DNA from: DATLGB01 sp038258425
Lineage (GTDB): Bacteria; Actinomycetota; Thermoleophilia; Solirubrobacterales; Solirubrobacteraceae
DNA: 64,000 bases
Direction: 5' to 3'
NCBI GenBank assembly: GCA_038258425.1
Contig: JBBSPV010000004.1
Span: 1-64,000 of the forward strand
Under the pieces are notes generated by a model. The model saw nothing but the letters and a program-made list of their open reading frames with translations, did no database searches and had not been told where the DNA came from. This document shows positions 57,055-64,000 of this stretch, piece by piece. The stretch's first letter is position 1; every line of letters starts with the position of its first letter. A program made the translations under genes and the position numbers.

Positions 57055-57453
57055 CTAGTTCTGGGCCCCGCCGACGCCGCGCAGCTGGTCGCGGTAGCTC
57101 GGCGGATGCTCGACGATCTGGGAGAAGCGCACGACGGTGACCGTGTCCTCGGGCTCCACGGCACGGCCGTAGATCGACTCCATGAAGGACTTGAGCTCCT
57201 CCACCCGCCGGAACTCGGGGTTGTCGTGCTCGATCTCGCGCGGAGAGAGGTCCTTCAGGCGCTTGATCTCGACGTTGTCGATGACCGCGTGGAAGACCTT
57301 CTCGCGCGGCGAGTACTGGTAGCCGACGGTGACCAGGACGACCTGGTTCTTGCGGTACTTGTGCGACTTGTCGCCCAGCCGGATGGTGGCGGTCTTGCGC
57401 CCGCGCTTCATCTGGTCGGCGAAGATCTGCGAGTAGAAGTTGAGCGCCTGCAC
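57055..57453 (-). CDS. ASCH domain protein
   Basis: A 132-residue single ASCH domain: LNFYSQIFADQMKRGRKTAT, then GDKSHKYRKNQVVLVTVGYQYS and VIDNVEIKRLKDLSPREIEH. The basic groove residues of this RNA-binding-like fold are present. ASCH proteins may act on modified nucleosides or RNA. The start GTG or ATG near 57453 directly follows the Nudix stop, 12 bases away, so it is the last gene of the Crp-Nudix-ASCH run and ends in the groES regulatory region. Confidence 0.8.
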   Translation of the reverse strand: MQALNFYSQIFADQMKRGRKTATIRLGDKSHKYRKNQVVLVTVGYQYSPREKVFHAVIDNVEIKRLKDLSPREIEHDNPEFRRVEELKSFMESIYGRAVEPEDTVTVVRFSQIVEHPPSYRDQLRGVGGAQN

Positions 57454-57465
57454 GGTGCGAGGACC

Positions 57466-57969
57466 CTACTGGGAATCCTCGAGCACCCGGAGGGCCTCCT
57501 CGACCATCTGGCGCTCGCCGGGATAGCCGAGCGCGGACCGCGCCTCGCGCAGCGGGATCCACCGCGCCTCGGTGACCTCGTGGTCGTGGTCGTCGGTGGA
57601 TCCATCCACGTAGTCGCACAGGAAGAAGCGCACGGTCTTGCGCACCCGCCGGCCCGAGCGGCGGTACCAGTAGGTGACCTCGCCGAGCGAGGCCCGGATG
57701 CTCGCGGTCAGCCCCGTCTCCTCCCGCACCTCGCGCAGCGCGGTCTCCTCCTCGCGCTCGTCCGGCTCGCCGCCTCCCTTGGGCAGCGCCAGCAGCTGCT
57801 TGCCGCGCGGGACGATGGCCGCGAGCTCGGCCGTCCCGGCGGCGAGCTCCCCGCGGACCACGAGACCGCCGAAGGAGCGCTCGATCAGCGGCGGGCGCCG
57901 GTCGGCATCGTCGCCGCGGTCGCGGCCGCTGCGGCCACGTCCGCCACGACGCCGCCGCTCAGAAGACAT
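57466..57969 (-). CDS. Nudix hydrolase
   Basis: A 167-residue Nudix protein with a full Nudix box (GGGEPDEREEETALREVREE then TGL), giving the Mg-binding Glu cluster. The N-terminal 25 residues are basic (RRRRGGRGRSGRDRGDDADR) and may bind nucleic acid. It probably hydrolyses a nucleoside diphosphate derivative. Its first 11 bases overlap the end of the Crp-family gene upstream, and the ASCH gene follows. The pairing with ASCH hints at RNA or modified-nucleotide chemistry. Confidence 0.88.
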   Translation of the reverse strand: MSSERRRRGGRGRSGRDRGDDADRRPPLIERSFGGLVVRGELAAGTAELAAIVPRGKQLLALPKGGGEPDEREEETALREVREETGLTASIRASLGEVTYWYRRSGRRVRKTVRFFLCDYVDGSTDDHDHEVTEARWIPLREARSALGYPGERQMVEEALRVLEDSQ

Positions 57970-58654
57970 AGCGCTCGAGCGCCTCCGGCTCGTGCACGAC
58001 CAGCCGGCCGCGGCCCTGGCTGATGACCCCGGCGCGCTCGAGCGTCGCGAGGAAACGGCTGGCGGACTCGCGCGAGGAGCCCGCGAGCTGGGCGAGCTCG
58101 GCCTGGGTCGCCACGACGAGCAGCGGCCCGTCGCCGGCGCCCTCGGCGCGGGCGCGCTCCACGAGCTGCCCGAGCACGGTGGCCACCCGGCTCTGCACGG
58201 TCTGGAAGGACTGGCGGGCGAGGCGCTCGTTGGACTCCCTCAGCCGCCGGCCGAGGGCCGCGGCGAGCGTGACCGCGATGTCGGGGTGGCGCCGCATGAG
58301 GTGGCGCATGTCGGCCCCGAGGACGGCGACGACCTCGAGGTCGTCGACGGCCTGCAGGGTGGCCGAGCGCCGCTCGTCGTCGAACATCGCGAGCTCGCCG
58401 AAGACGTCGCCGGGCCCGAAGGTCGCGAGGGTGATCTGGCGGCCGTCCGTGTGCTCGCGCAGGGCGCGCGCGTGCCCCGAGTGCACCATGTAGCACGTGT
58501 CGGAGTCCTCGCCCTCGCGGAAGATCACGTGCTGGGGGGCGAAGGACCGGGCGACGGCGACTTCGGCGACCCGCTGGAGGTCGTCTGGCATGAGCTGCTC
58601 GAAGACCGGCACCCGGGCGAGGAGCGCCAGCGTGTCGGGGGTCGTGGCCGCCAT
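57959..58654 (-). CDS. Crp/Fnr family transcriptional regulator
   Basis: A 231-residue Crp-like activator. The cyclic-nucleotide-binding domain has VIFREGEDSDTCYMVHSGHA and the phosphate-binding loop FGPGDVFGELAMFDDERRSA. The C-terminal winged helix has TQAELAQLAGSSRESASRFL. The FGELA...RSA cassette fits cAMP binding as in mycobacterial CRP, and no Fnr-type cysteines are present. TATTCC (58661-58666) lies 6 nt before ATG 58654. It heads the Crp-Nudix-ASCH run. Confidence 0.92.
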   Translation of the reverse strand: MAATTPDTLALLARVPVFEQLMPDDLQRVAEVAVARSFAPQHVIFREGEDSDTCYMVHSGHARALREHTDGRQITLATFGPGDVFGELAMFDDERRSATLQAVDDLEVVAVLGADMRHLMRRHPDIAVTLAAALGRRLRESNERLARQSFQTVQSRVATVLGQLVERARAEGAGDGPLLVVATQAELAQLAGSSRESASRFLATLERAGVISQGRGRLVVHEPEALERYVF

Positions 58655-58715
58655 TGGGAGGGAATACCCGAGAGCACCAAAACAAGCGGCGCTTTGGAGC
58701 GTTGGAGCTCACAGC

Positions 58716-59246
58716 ATGCGCGTTCGCCCACTGCCCACTCTGATCTCCGCCGCCGCGGCCGTGCTGGCCATGGGCGTCGGCGCCGACTCCCAGCCCCTGT
58801 CGGCGCACGCCGCCCGCACGGCCGCCGGCTCGCCCGACCTGTGGGCGACGATCAACAAGTGCGACACCGCCGACTTCCCCGACACGATCGGCATCCGCGG
58901 GTCCATGCCCGGGCTCGGCAAGCGCCGGACGACGGTGGCCGCGATGCGCTTCAAGGTCCAGTACCGCCGCCCGGACGGCTCATGGCGCCCGGTCGGCGCC
59001 GGTGGCTCGTCGGGCTGGAAGACGCTCGGCCGGATCCGCAACCGGGTGCTCGAGTCGGGCCAGGACTTCACCTTCAAGCCCCCGAGGGGTGGGCGGGCCC
59101 ATCGCCTGCGCGGCGTGGTGGAGTTCCGCTGGACCCGCAGGGGGCGGGTCGTGCGCCGGCAGGTCCGCCTGACCCGGCGCGGGCACGTCTCCTCGGCCGG
59201 CGCCGACCCGCGCGGCTTCAGCGCCGGCCGCTGCTCGATCAGGTAG
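58716..59246 (+). CDS. Secreted protein of unknown function
   Basis: A 176-residue exported protein. The signal peptide (MRVRPLPTLISAAAAVLAMG) is followed by a beta-rich domain with LWATINKCDTADFPDTIGIR, VAAMRFKVQYRRPDGSWRP and a final conserved Cys (FSAGRCSI). The two Cys may form a disulfide. I recognise no named family, though similar NKCDT...IGIRG proteins occur in related actinobacteria (from memory). GGAG lies 8 nt before ATG 58716. Its stop region overlaps the phosphodiesterase gene on the other strand by 8 bases. Confidence 0.7.
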   Translation: MRVRPLPTLISAAAAVLAMGVGADSQPLSAHAARTAAGSPDLWATINKCDTADFPDTIGIRGSMPGLGKRRTTVAAMRFKVQYRRPDGSWRPVGAGGSSGWKTLGRIRNRVLESGQDFTFKPPRGGRAHRLRGVVEFRWTRRGRVVRRQVRLTRRGHVSSAGADPRGFSAGRCSIR

Positions 59247-59961
59247 AGACGGCCGGCCGCGGCCCGAAGAGCCGCGGATCGTTCGTGATGACGCCCGTCG
59301 CGCCCATCGCCTCGAGCGTGCGGATGCGCGCCGCGTCGTCGACCGTCCACACGTAGACCTCGCCGCCGGCCTCCCGCACGGCGCGGGCCAGCCGGGGGGA
59401 CATCAGCCGCCAGAAGACCATGACCGCGTCCACCCGCCCGGCCCGGATCGCCGCGGCGGCGCGACCCGGCAGCACGGACCGGCCGACGGTCAGCGCGCCG
59501 ACGGCCGGCAGCTTCCACACCGGGTGCAGCGTGTAGTCGCGCCGGGCCCTGGGGACCGACCAGCCGAGTCGCAGCCGAGGCTCGAGGGCCCGGACGCGGT
59601 CGAGACTCTCGAGGAGCATGGAGGAGACGAGCGTGCGGCTCACGAGGTCGCGCTCGCGCAGGGCCGCGACGACCCGTTCCTCGTACCCGCCGAGCTTGAG
59701 GTCGACGTCGAGCTCGAGGCCGGCGAAGGCCGGACCGGCGAGGTGGTCGAGGCCGTCCTCCAGCGACGGGGCCGCCGTGACGTCGCCCGTGTAGTCGTGC
59801 GCGAGCACGAGCCGGCCGGTCGGGTCGGCGTAGGCCTCCGGCAGCACGTCGAACTCGATCATGTCCACGCCGGCTGCCAGCGCCGCGTCGAAGGAGGCCG
59901 GCGTGTTGCCCGGGGCGAGCCGGTCGGCGCCCTTGTGCCCGACACGCTTGAGCTCGCTCAC
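59239..59961 (-). CDS. Glycerophosphodiester phosphodiesterase
   Basis: A 240-residue TIM-barrel phosphodiesterase. The catalytic His/Glu start is VGHKGADRLAPGNTPASFDA with MIEFDV, then LVLAHDY supplies the second His. ELDVDLKLGGYEERVV and VYVWTVDDAARIRTLEAMGA are further GDPD signatures. It releases sn-glycerol 3-phosphate from phospholipid head groups; lacking a signal peptide it is probably cytoplasmic. GTG 59961 overlaps the stop of the glycosylase gene (GTGA); ATG 59970 is the alternative. Confidence 0.88.
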   Translation of the reverse strand: MSELKRVGHKGADRLAPGNTPASFDAALAAGVDMIEFDVLPEAYADPTGRLVLAHDYTGDVTAAPSLEDGLDHLAGPAFAGLELDVDLKLGGYEERVVAALRERDLVSRTLVSSMLLESLDRVRALEPRLRLGWSVPRARRDYTLHPVWKLPAVGALTVGRSVLPGRAAAAIRAGRVDAVMVFWRLMSPRLARAVREAGGEVYVWTVDDAARIRTLEAMGATGVITNDPRLFGPRPAVST

Positions 59962-60737
59962 CGCTGGCATCCCGGGCACCAGTACAGCAGCCGGTCGTTG
60001 TCGCCCTGGCCCGCGGCGTGCACCTTCGTGCCGCAGCGGCGGCACTTGGCCCCACCGCGGCCGTAGACCTGTACGTGGCGGTTCTGGAAGCCGTCCGTGG
60101 CCGACAGCTGCATGAACGGCCGGACGGCGGACACGCAGCGCAGCGCCTCCTCGTCGCTGACCTGCGCGACGAGCCGCCACGGGTCGACCTCCGCGCGCCA
60201 GCAGGCCTCGGAGCGCCACACGGTCCCCATGCCCGCGACGATCCGCTGGTCGAGCAGCGCGTCGCCGATCGGCCGGGTCGGGTCGTCCTCGCGCAGGCGC
60301 CGGATGAAGCGGGCCTCGTCGAAGGCCTGGCGGGCCACGCAGTCCGGCCCCAGACCGGCGATGCGCTGGTCCAGCCGCGTGCGGCCGTCCGTCATGAGCT
60401 CGAGCACCGGCCCGTCGAACTGGATGACCTCGCGGTCGCCGCAGCGGATGACGAGCCACGCCGCGCGCGGATGCCGCCGCCACTGGCCGTCGCGCGTGGT
60501 GACCTGCCAGGCGCCCGTCATGCGCAGGTGCGAGTGCAGCGTCAGCCCGTCGGCGAAGCGCAGCAGCAGGTGCTTGCCCCGGGCCTCGACACGCCGGACG
60601 GCCTGGCCTTGCAGGCGCTCGGGCCAGCGGTCGCGGCGGAAGCGGGCGTGGGGCGTGCGGATCTCGTCGGGCACCTGACCCTCGAGCACGGGGCGGATCC
60701 GGTTCGCCGCGTAGTGGATGGTGTCGCCCTCGGGCAC
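59958..60737 (-). CDS. Fpg/Nei family DNA glycosylase (endonuclease VIII-like)
   Basis: A 259-residue bifunctional DNA glycosylase/AP lyase. The processed N-terminus PEGDTIHYAANRI supplies the catalytic Pro and Glu. HSHLRMTGAWQV and the helix-two-turn-helix region (GDALLDQRIVAGMGTVWRSE) follow, and the zinc finger CRRC...CPGC closes the protein. PEGDT places it near mycobacterial Nei2. It removes oxidised bases. TACCCT ends 7 nt before GTG 60737, again fitting a leaderless mRNA. The phosphodiesterase gene is coupled downstream. Confidence 0.92.
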   Translation of the reverse strand: MPEGDTIHYAANRIRPVLEGQVPDEIRTPHARFRRDRWPERLQGQAVRRVEARGKHLLLRFADGLTLHSHLRMTGAWQVTTRDGQWRRHPRAAWLVIRCGDREVIQFDGPVLELMTDGRTRLDQRIAGLGPDCVARQAFDEARFIRRLREDDPTRPIGDALLDQRIVAGMGTVWRSEACWRAEVDPWRLVAQVSDEEALRCVSAVRPFMQLSATDGFQNRHVQVYGRGGAKCRRCGTKVHAAGQGDNDRLLYWCPGCQR

Positions 60738-60822
60738 GTCATCGAGGGTACGGGCGGCCCGTCCGTCAGGACCGCGGTTGCTGCGGGCGTCACAAGCTCG
60801 CCCGACGGGTAGCGAGGGGCGC

Positions 60823-62241
60823 ATGGCCGACGCCGACCGCGCCACCCAGATCACGCCGCTGCTCGTGCTCACCGCCGGCGTGTCGGCGATCGGCGGGCTG
60901 CTCTACGGCTACGACACCGGGATCATCTCCGGGGCCCTGCTGCAGATCTCCGACGACTTCGACATCGGCGCGGTCTGGAAGCAGGTCATCGCCGCGAGCA
61001 TCCTGCTCGGCGCGGTGATCGGCGCGCTCGTGTGCAGCCGGCTCTCCGAGCGCCGCGGACGCCGCGGCACGATCCTGCTGATCGCCGCGATCTTCGCGGT
61101 CGGCGCCACCGGCGCGGCGCTCGCGCCCAGCCCGCTGCTGCTGGCCCTCGCCCGCATCGTGCTCGGGTTCGCGGTCGGCGGCGGCACGCAGACCATCCCG
61201 ATGTACGTCGCCGAGCTCGCGCCCCCGGCGCGGCGCGGGCGGCTCGTGCTGATGTTCCAGACGGCGATCGGCGTGGGCATCGTCATCGCGACCATCGTGG
61301 GCGCCACGGAGGCGCTGTCGTGGCGGATCTCGATCGGCGCGGCGGCCGTGCCCGCCGTCCTGATGTTCCTCGCGATGCTGCGCCTGCCGGAGAGCCCGCG
61401 GTGGCTCGTCAAGCGCGAGGACCGCGACGCGGCCAAGGGCATGCTGGAGCGCATCCGCCCGGAGGGGGTCGACGTCGAGCCCGAGCTCGACGAGATCGAC
61501 GACGCCGCCACGGAGGAGCGCGAGGCCGACACCCGCGGTTGGCAGGGCCTGCGCGAGGACTGGGTGCGGCCCGCGCTGATCGTCGGCTGCGGGATCGCCG
61601 CCTTCACGCAGCTCAGCGGGATCGAGATGATCATCTACTACTCGCCGACCATCCTCACCGACAACGGGTTCTCGGACTCGGCGGCGCTGCGGGTCAGCGT
61701 CGCCCTCGGCGTGACCTACCTGATCATGATGCTCGTCGGCCTGTCCATCGTCGACCGGGTCGGCCGCCGGCGCCTGACCCTGATCATGGTCCCCGGGGCG
61801 GCGATGGCGCTCTTCGCACTCGGCGCCGTCTTCGTCCTCGGGCTCGACAGTCCGGACACGCTGTGGATGATCATCGCCTGCCTGATCATCTTCATGTTCT
61901 TCAACGCCGGCGGCCTGCAGCTCATGGGCTGGCTGACCGGCTCGGAGATCTATCCGCTGGGCGTCCGCGCGAACGGCACGGCCGTCCAGGCGGCAACGCT
62001 GTGGGGCACGAACCTGTTGATCACCCTGACCCTGCTGACGATGATCAACGCCATCAGCGTCGGGCCGACGATGTGGGTCTACGGGCTGTTCAACGTCGCG
62101 GCCTTCCTGTTCGTCCTGCGCCGCATGCCCGAGCTCACCGGGCGCAGCCTCGAGCAGATCGAGGGCGCGCTGCACAAGGGCCAGTTCGAACCCGAGGAGT
62201 TCAAGCGCGCGACCCAGCAGGGCGCCACCGCGGGCGCCTGA
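60823..62241 (+). CDS. Sugar porter (MFS) transporter
   Basis: A 472-residue proton-sugar symporter of the sugar porter family. It has GGLLYGYDTGIISGALLQI in helix 1, SRLSERRGRRGTILLIAAIF (motif RGR), PMYVAELAPPARRG, the PESPRWLVK motif after helix 6, and ELTGRSLEQIE at the C-terminus (PETKG equivalent). The central loop is acidic. It resembles XylE/IolT-type importers of xylose, glucose or inositol. ATG 60823 follows TAGCGA by 7 nt. No sugar catabolic gene is beside it. Confidence 0.9.
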   Translation: MADADRATQITPLLVLTAGVSAIGGLLYGYDTGIISGALLQISDDFDIGAVWKQVIAASILLGAVIGALVCSRLSERRGRRGTILLIAAIFAVGATGAALAPSPLLLALARIVLGFAVGGGTQTIPMYVAELAPPARRGRLVLMFQTAIGVGIVIATIVGATEALSWRISIGAAAVPAVLMFLAMLRLPESPRWLVKREDRDAAKGMLERIRPEGVDVEPELDEIDDAATEEREADTRGWQGLREDWVRPALIVGCGIAAFTQLSGIEMIIYYSPTILTDNGFSDSAALRVSVALGVTYLIMMLVGLSIVDRVGRRRLTLIMVPGAAMALFALGAVFVLGLDSPDTLWMIIACLIIFMFFNAGGLQLMGWLTGSEIYPLGVRANGTAVQAATLWGTNLLITLTLLTMINAISVGPTMWVYGLFNVAAFLFVLRRMPELTGRSLEQIEGALHKGQFEPEEFKRATQQGATAGA

Positions 62242-62244
62242 GGC

Positions 62245-64000
62245 TCAGCCGAGCGTGAGCTTGCGCGGGCCGCCGCGGAAGCCGAGCTCGAGCAGCGCGT
62301 CCTCCCATTCCGAGCCGACCACCGGCTCGCCGTCGACGCGCTCGAGCGAGACCCGGCGGATGCGGCCGCGGTGCACGGCGTCGACGAGCTCCGCCACGCA
62401 CGGGGTGATGCGCTCGTCGAGTGCGTCGGCGAGCACCTGCAGGCCCTTGCCGCCGCGCTCGAGGTAGAGGATCGGGTCGCCGCCGGCCAGCACGACGTAG
62501 GCGCCGGCCGTCCGCGCCGGGGAGCGGTTCTCCAGCTGCGGCCACTTGAGCGTCGCGCCGTAGGGCTGGGCGGGGTCGGTGGCGGCGAGCACCACGGGCC
62601 GCGGGCGGTCCTCCTCGCGCTGGGAGCGCAGCCGCTCGACCGCTCCGGGCAGGGCGAACTGCGCGCCGCCGAGGCCCTCGATGAAGTACCCGCGCCGCAC
62701 GGCCCCGAGCGTCTCCATGGCGGTGAAGGAGTCATAGAGCGAGCTGAACCCGCCCGGCACGCCCTCGGCGAGCACCTGCTCACGAGTGACGATCCCGTAG
62801 CGCTCGAGCAGCAGCTCGGCGTGCGCGCGCCGGCGCGCGGAGGGATCCGGCTCGGCGGCCGCGAAGAGCGGCGCCGTGAGCGCCCAGCGCCCCTGGACCG
62901 CGGGCTGGGGGCCCCGCCTGCGGGCGGAGGCGAAGCGCGCGCGGCGCTCGGCCCGCCCGCGCTGGGAGGCTTGGGACTGCGAGGCGGTGAGCTTCGGCGA
63001 GCGCAGCGGCGCCCACGCGTCGTTGGAGACCTCGCCGAACCAGACGAGGTCCCACAGCGCGGTCTGGATCTCCTCGGCGGGGACGCCGGAGAGGTCGACG
63101 AGCAGGTCGGTGAAGAAGCCGGCGCCGAGCCCGAGGCGCTCGCGGATGCGGTCGTGGACCGGGGCGTCGGGCGGCGAGGCCCCGCGCGGGGGCGGGGGCG
63201 CGCCGATCAGGGGCGCATCCTCGCGGAAGAACAGGGCCACGCGGCCCGAGTGGCGCCCGAGCGAGCCGGCGCCGACCCACACGACCTCGCCGGCCGCGCA
63301 CAGCTGGTCCATCCAGGTCGGCGAGTAGGCGCCGACCCGGCGCGGCAGCACGTCGCGCTCCCAGACGTCGGCGGGCAGGGCGAGGCCCTGCAGCGGCACG
63401 AGCACCTCGCGCAGCCGGTCGAGGCCGGCGCCGGTCGGCGGATGGCGGTCGACCCCCTGCCAGCTCGGGTAGAAGCGCGCGAGCATGCGCTGGTCGGCGG
63501 GCTCGATCTCCTTGCGCAGGGCGGCGAGCGAGGCGCGGCGCAGCCGGCGCAGGACCTCCGGGTCGCACCACTCGCGCTGGGTCCCGCCCGGCCGCAGCTC
63601 CCCCCGCACGAGCTCGCCGGCGCGCTCGAGGGCGACGAGGACGCCGGAGACGTCCACGCCGTAGCGGGCCTTCAGCGCCTCACCCTCGAACGGGCCGTGG
63701 GTGCGGGCGTAGCGGCGCACGAGCCGGTCGCGCGCGTCGGGCACGTCCTCGAGGAAGACCGCGGGCAGGCCACCGCGCGGGACGATCCCGAGGGCGTCGC
63801 GGTACAGGCCGGCGTCCTCGGAGGCGATCCAGCGCTCCTCGCCGCCGACGCGGAGGCGCACGGCGCGCCGCTCGGCCTCCAGCGCGTCCAGCCACCCGTC
63901 GGAGTCCCCCGTCGAGCGCAGCCGCAGCTCGCTCGCGGTCAGGTCCCCGATCCGCCGCAGCACGTCGTGCAGCGCGTCGGCGGACTCCGCGCGGGTGCGC
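62245..64000 (-). CDS. lhr: Lhr-type helicase, C-terminal part (start beyond window)
   Basis: The C-terminal 585 or so residues of a large Lhr (large helicase-related) protein; the frame is open to the right edge and the helicase core lies outside. Visible parts are the winged-helix/beta region (VPDARDRLVRRYARTHGPFE, then SGVLVALERAGELVRGELRP), the WxSW-like region ADVWERDVLPRRVGAYSPTW, and the AlkZ-related C-terminal domain with LLLERYGIVTREQVLAEGVP and GLGGAQFALPGAVERLR. In E. coli and mycobacterial Lhr this half helps unwind RNA:DNA hybrids and has DNA glycosylase activity. The stop lies 3 bases from the convergent sugar porter. Confidence 0.88.
   Translation of the reverse strand, partial: RTRAESADALHDVLRRIGDLTASELRLRSTGDSDGWLDALEAERRAVRLRVGGEERWIASEDAGLYRDALGIVPRGGLPAVFLEDVPDARDRLVRRYARTHGPFEGEALKARYGVDVSGVLVALERAGELVRGELRPGGTQREWCDPEVLRRLRRASLAALRKEIEPADQRMLARFYPSWQGVDRHPPTGAGLDRLREVLVPLQGLALPADVWERDVLPRRVGAYSPTWMDQLCAAGEVVWVGAGSLGRHSGRVALFFREDAPLIGAPPPPRGASPPDAPVHDRIRERLGLGAGFFTDLLVDLSGVPAEEIQTALWDLVWFGEVSNDAWAPLRSPKLTASQSQASQRGRAERRARFASARRRGPQPAVQGRWALTAPLFAAAEPDPSARRRAHAELLLERYGIVTREQVLAEGVPGGFSSLYDSFTAMETLGAVRRGYFIEGLGGAQFALPGAVERLRSQREEDRPRPVVLAATDPAQPYGATLKWPQLENRSPARTAGAYVVLAGGDPILYLERGGKGLQVLADALDERITPCVAELVDAVHRGRIRRVSLERVDGEPVVGSEWEDALLELGFRGGPRKLTLG

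Noticed and set aside
1..64000. Prophage, insertion sequence, transposase, integron or defence-island genes
   Set aside because: No transposase, integrase, restriction, toxin-antitoxin or phage structural motif was recognised on either strand.

Overview
The window comes from a very GC-rich actinobacterial chromosome, most likely of the class Thermoleophilia (Solirubrobacterales-like). That placement is inferred from the Mycobacterium-type isoleucyl-tRNA synthetase, the 7Fe ferredoxin, the frequent NTGA start/stop overlaps, the many genes that look leaderless, and the gene mix; no 16S gene is present to confirm it. Genes are dense, on both strands and in short operons. No prophage, insertion sequence or CRISPR array was seen. 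Both ends cut a gene: a SpoIID/LytB protein on the left and an Lhr helicase on the right.

Left part (1-15 kb): a thiamine-diphosphate decarboxylase translationally coupled to a semialdehyde dehydrogenase, probably the 2-oxoglutarate to succinate bypass of the TCA cycle, and fumarase nearby. Then a DUF421 protein, an alpha/beta hydrolase, a MATE pump, a MarR regulator with a repeat protein, ileS, thioredoxin and a secreted protein. Two near-identical 39-bp palindromes sit at two convergent gene junctions.

Middle part (15-46 kb): a SpoIIM-like protein, PolX polymerase, TetR, cupin plus NmrA, a glycosyltransferase, trehalose-phosphatase, pyrophosphatase, a fluoroacetate-dehalogenase-like enzyme, clpP facing an SRPBCC-ArsR pair, a hydrolase next to a hydrolase-LuxR fusion, bioY, a cupredoxin lipoprotein with a sigma/anti-sigma pair, a CBS protein, two tandem ferritin-like proteins coupled to an L,D-transpeptidase, a selenocysteine tRNA, a GH15 glucoamylase, a DUF11 surface protein, a YhaM-like nuclease, a PAC2 protein, an MFS pump, a UvrD helicase-nuclease, an inositol-phosphatase relative and a DUF2342 metalloprotease-like protein.

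Right part (46-64 kb): a basic coiled-coil protein followed by a structured, terminator-ended intergenic region and a 49-bp tandem array. Then a methyltransferase, an ASCH protein, Mrp, ferredoxin, a frameshifted sodium:solute symporter with its DUF3311 partner, amidase, citrate synthase, a VOC protein, groES-groEL with two CIRCE operators, ASCH, Nudix, Crp, a glycerophosphodiesterase, a Fpg/Nei glycosylase, a sugar porter and lhr.

A recurrent regulatory theme is a TAnnnn hexamer (usually TAnnnT-like) ending 5-11 nt before the start codon, as expected for leaderless mRNAs. In several divergent pairs the two such hexamers are head to head and share a central TA. These promoter calls are read from sequence only.
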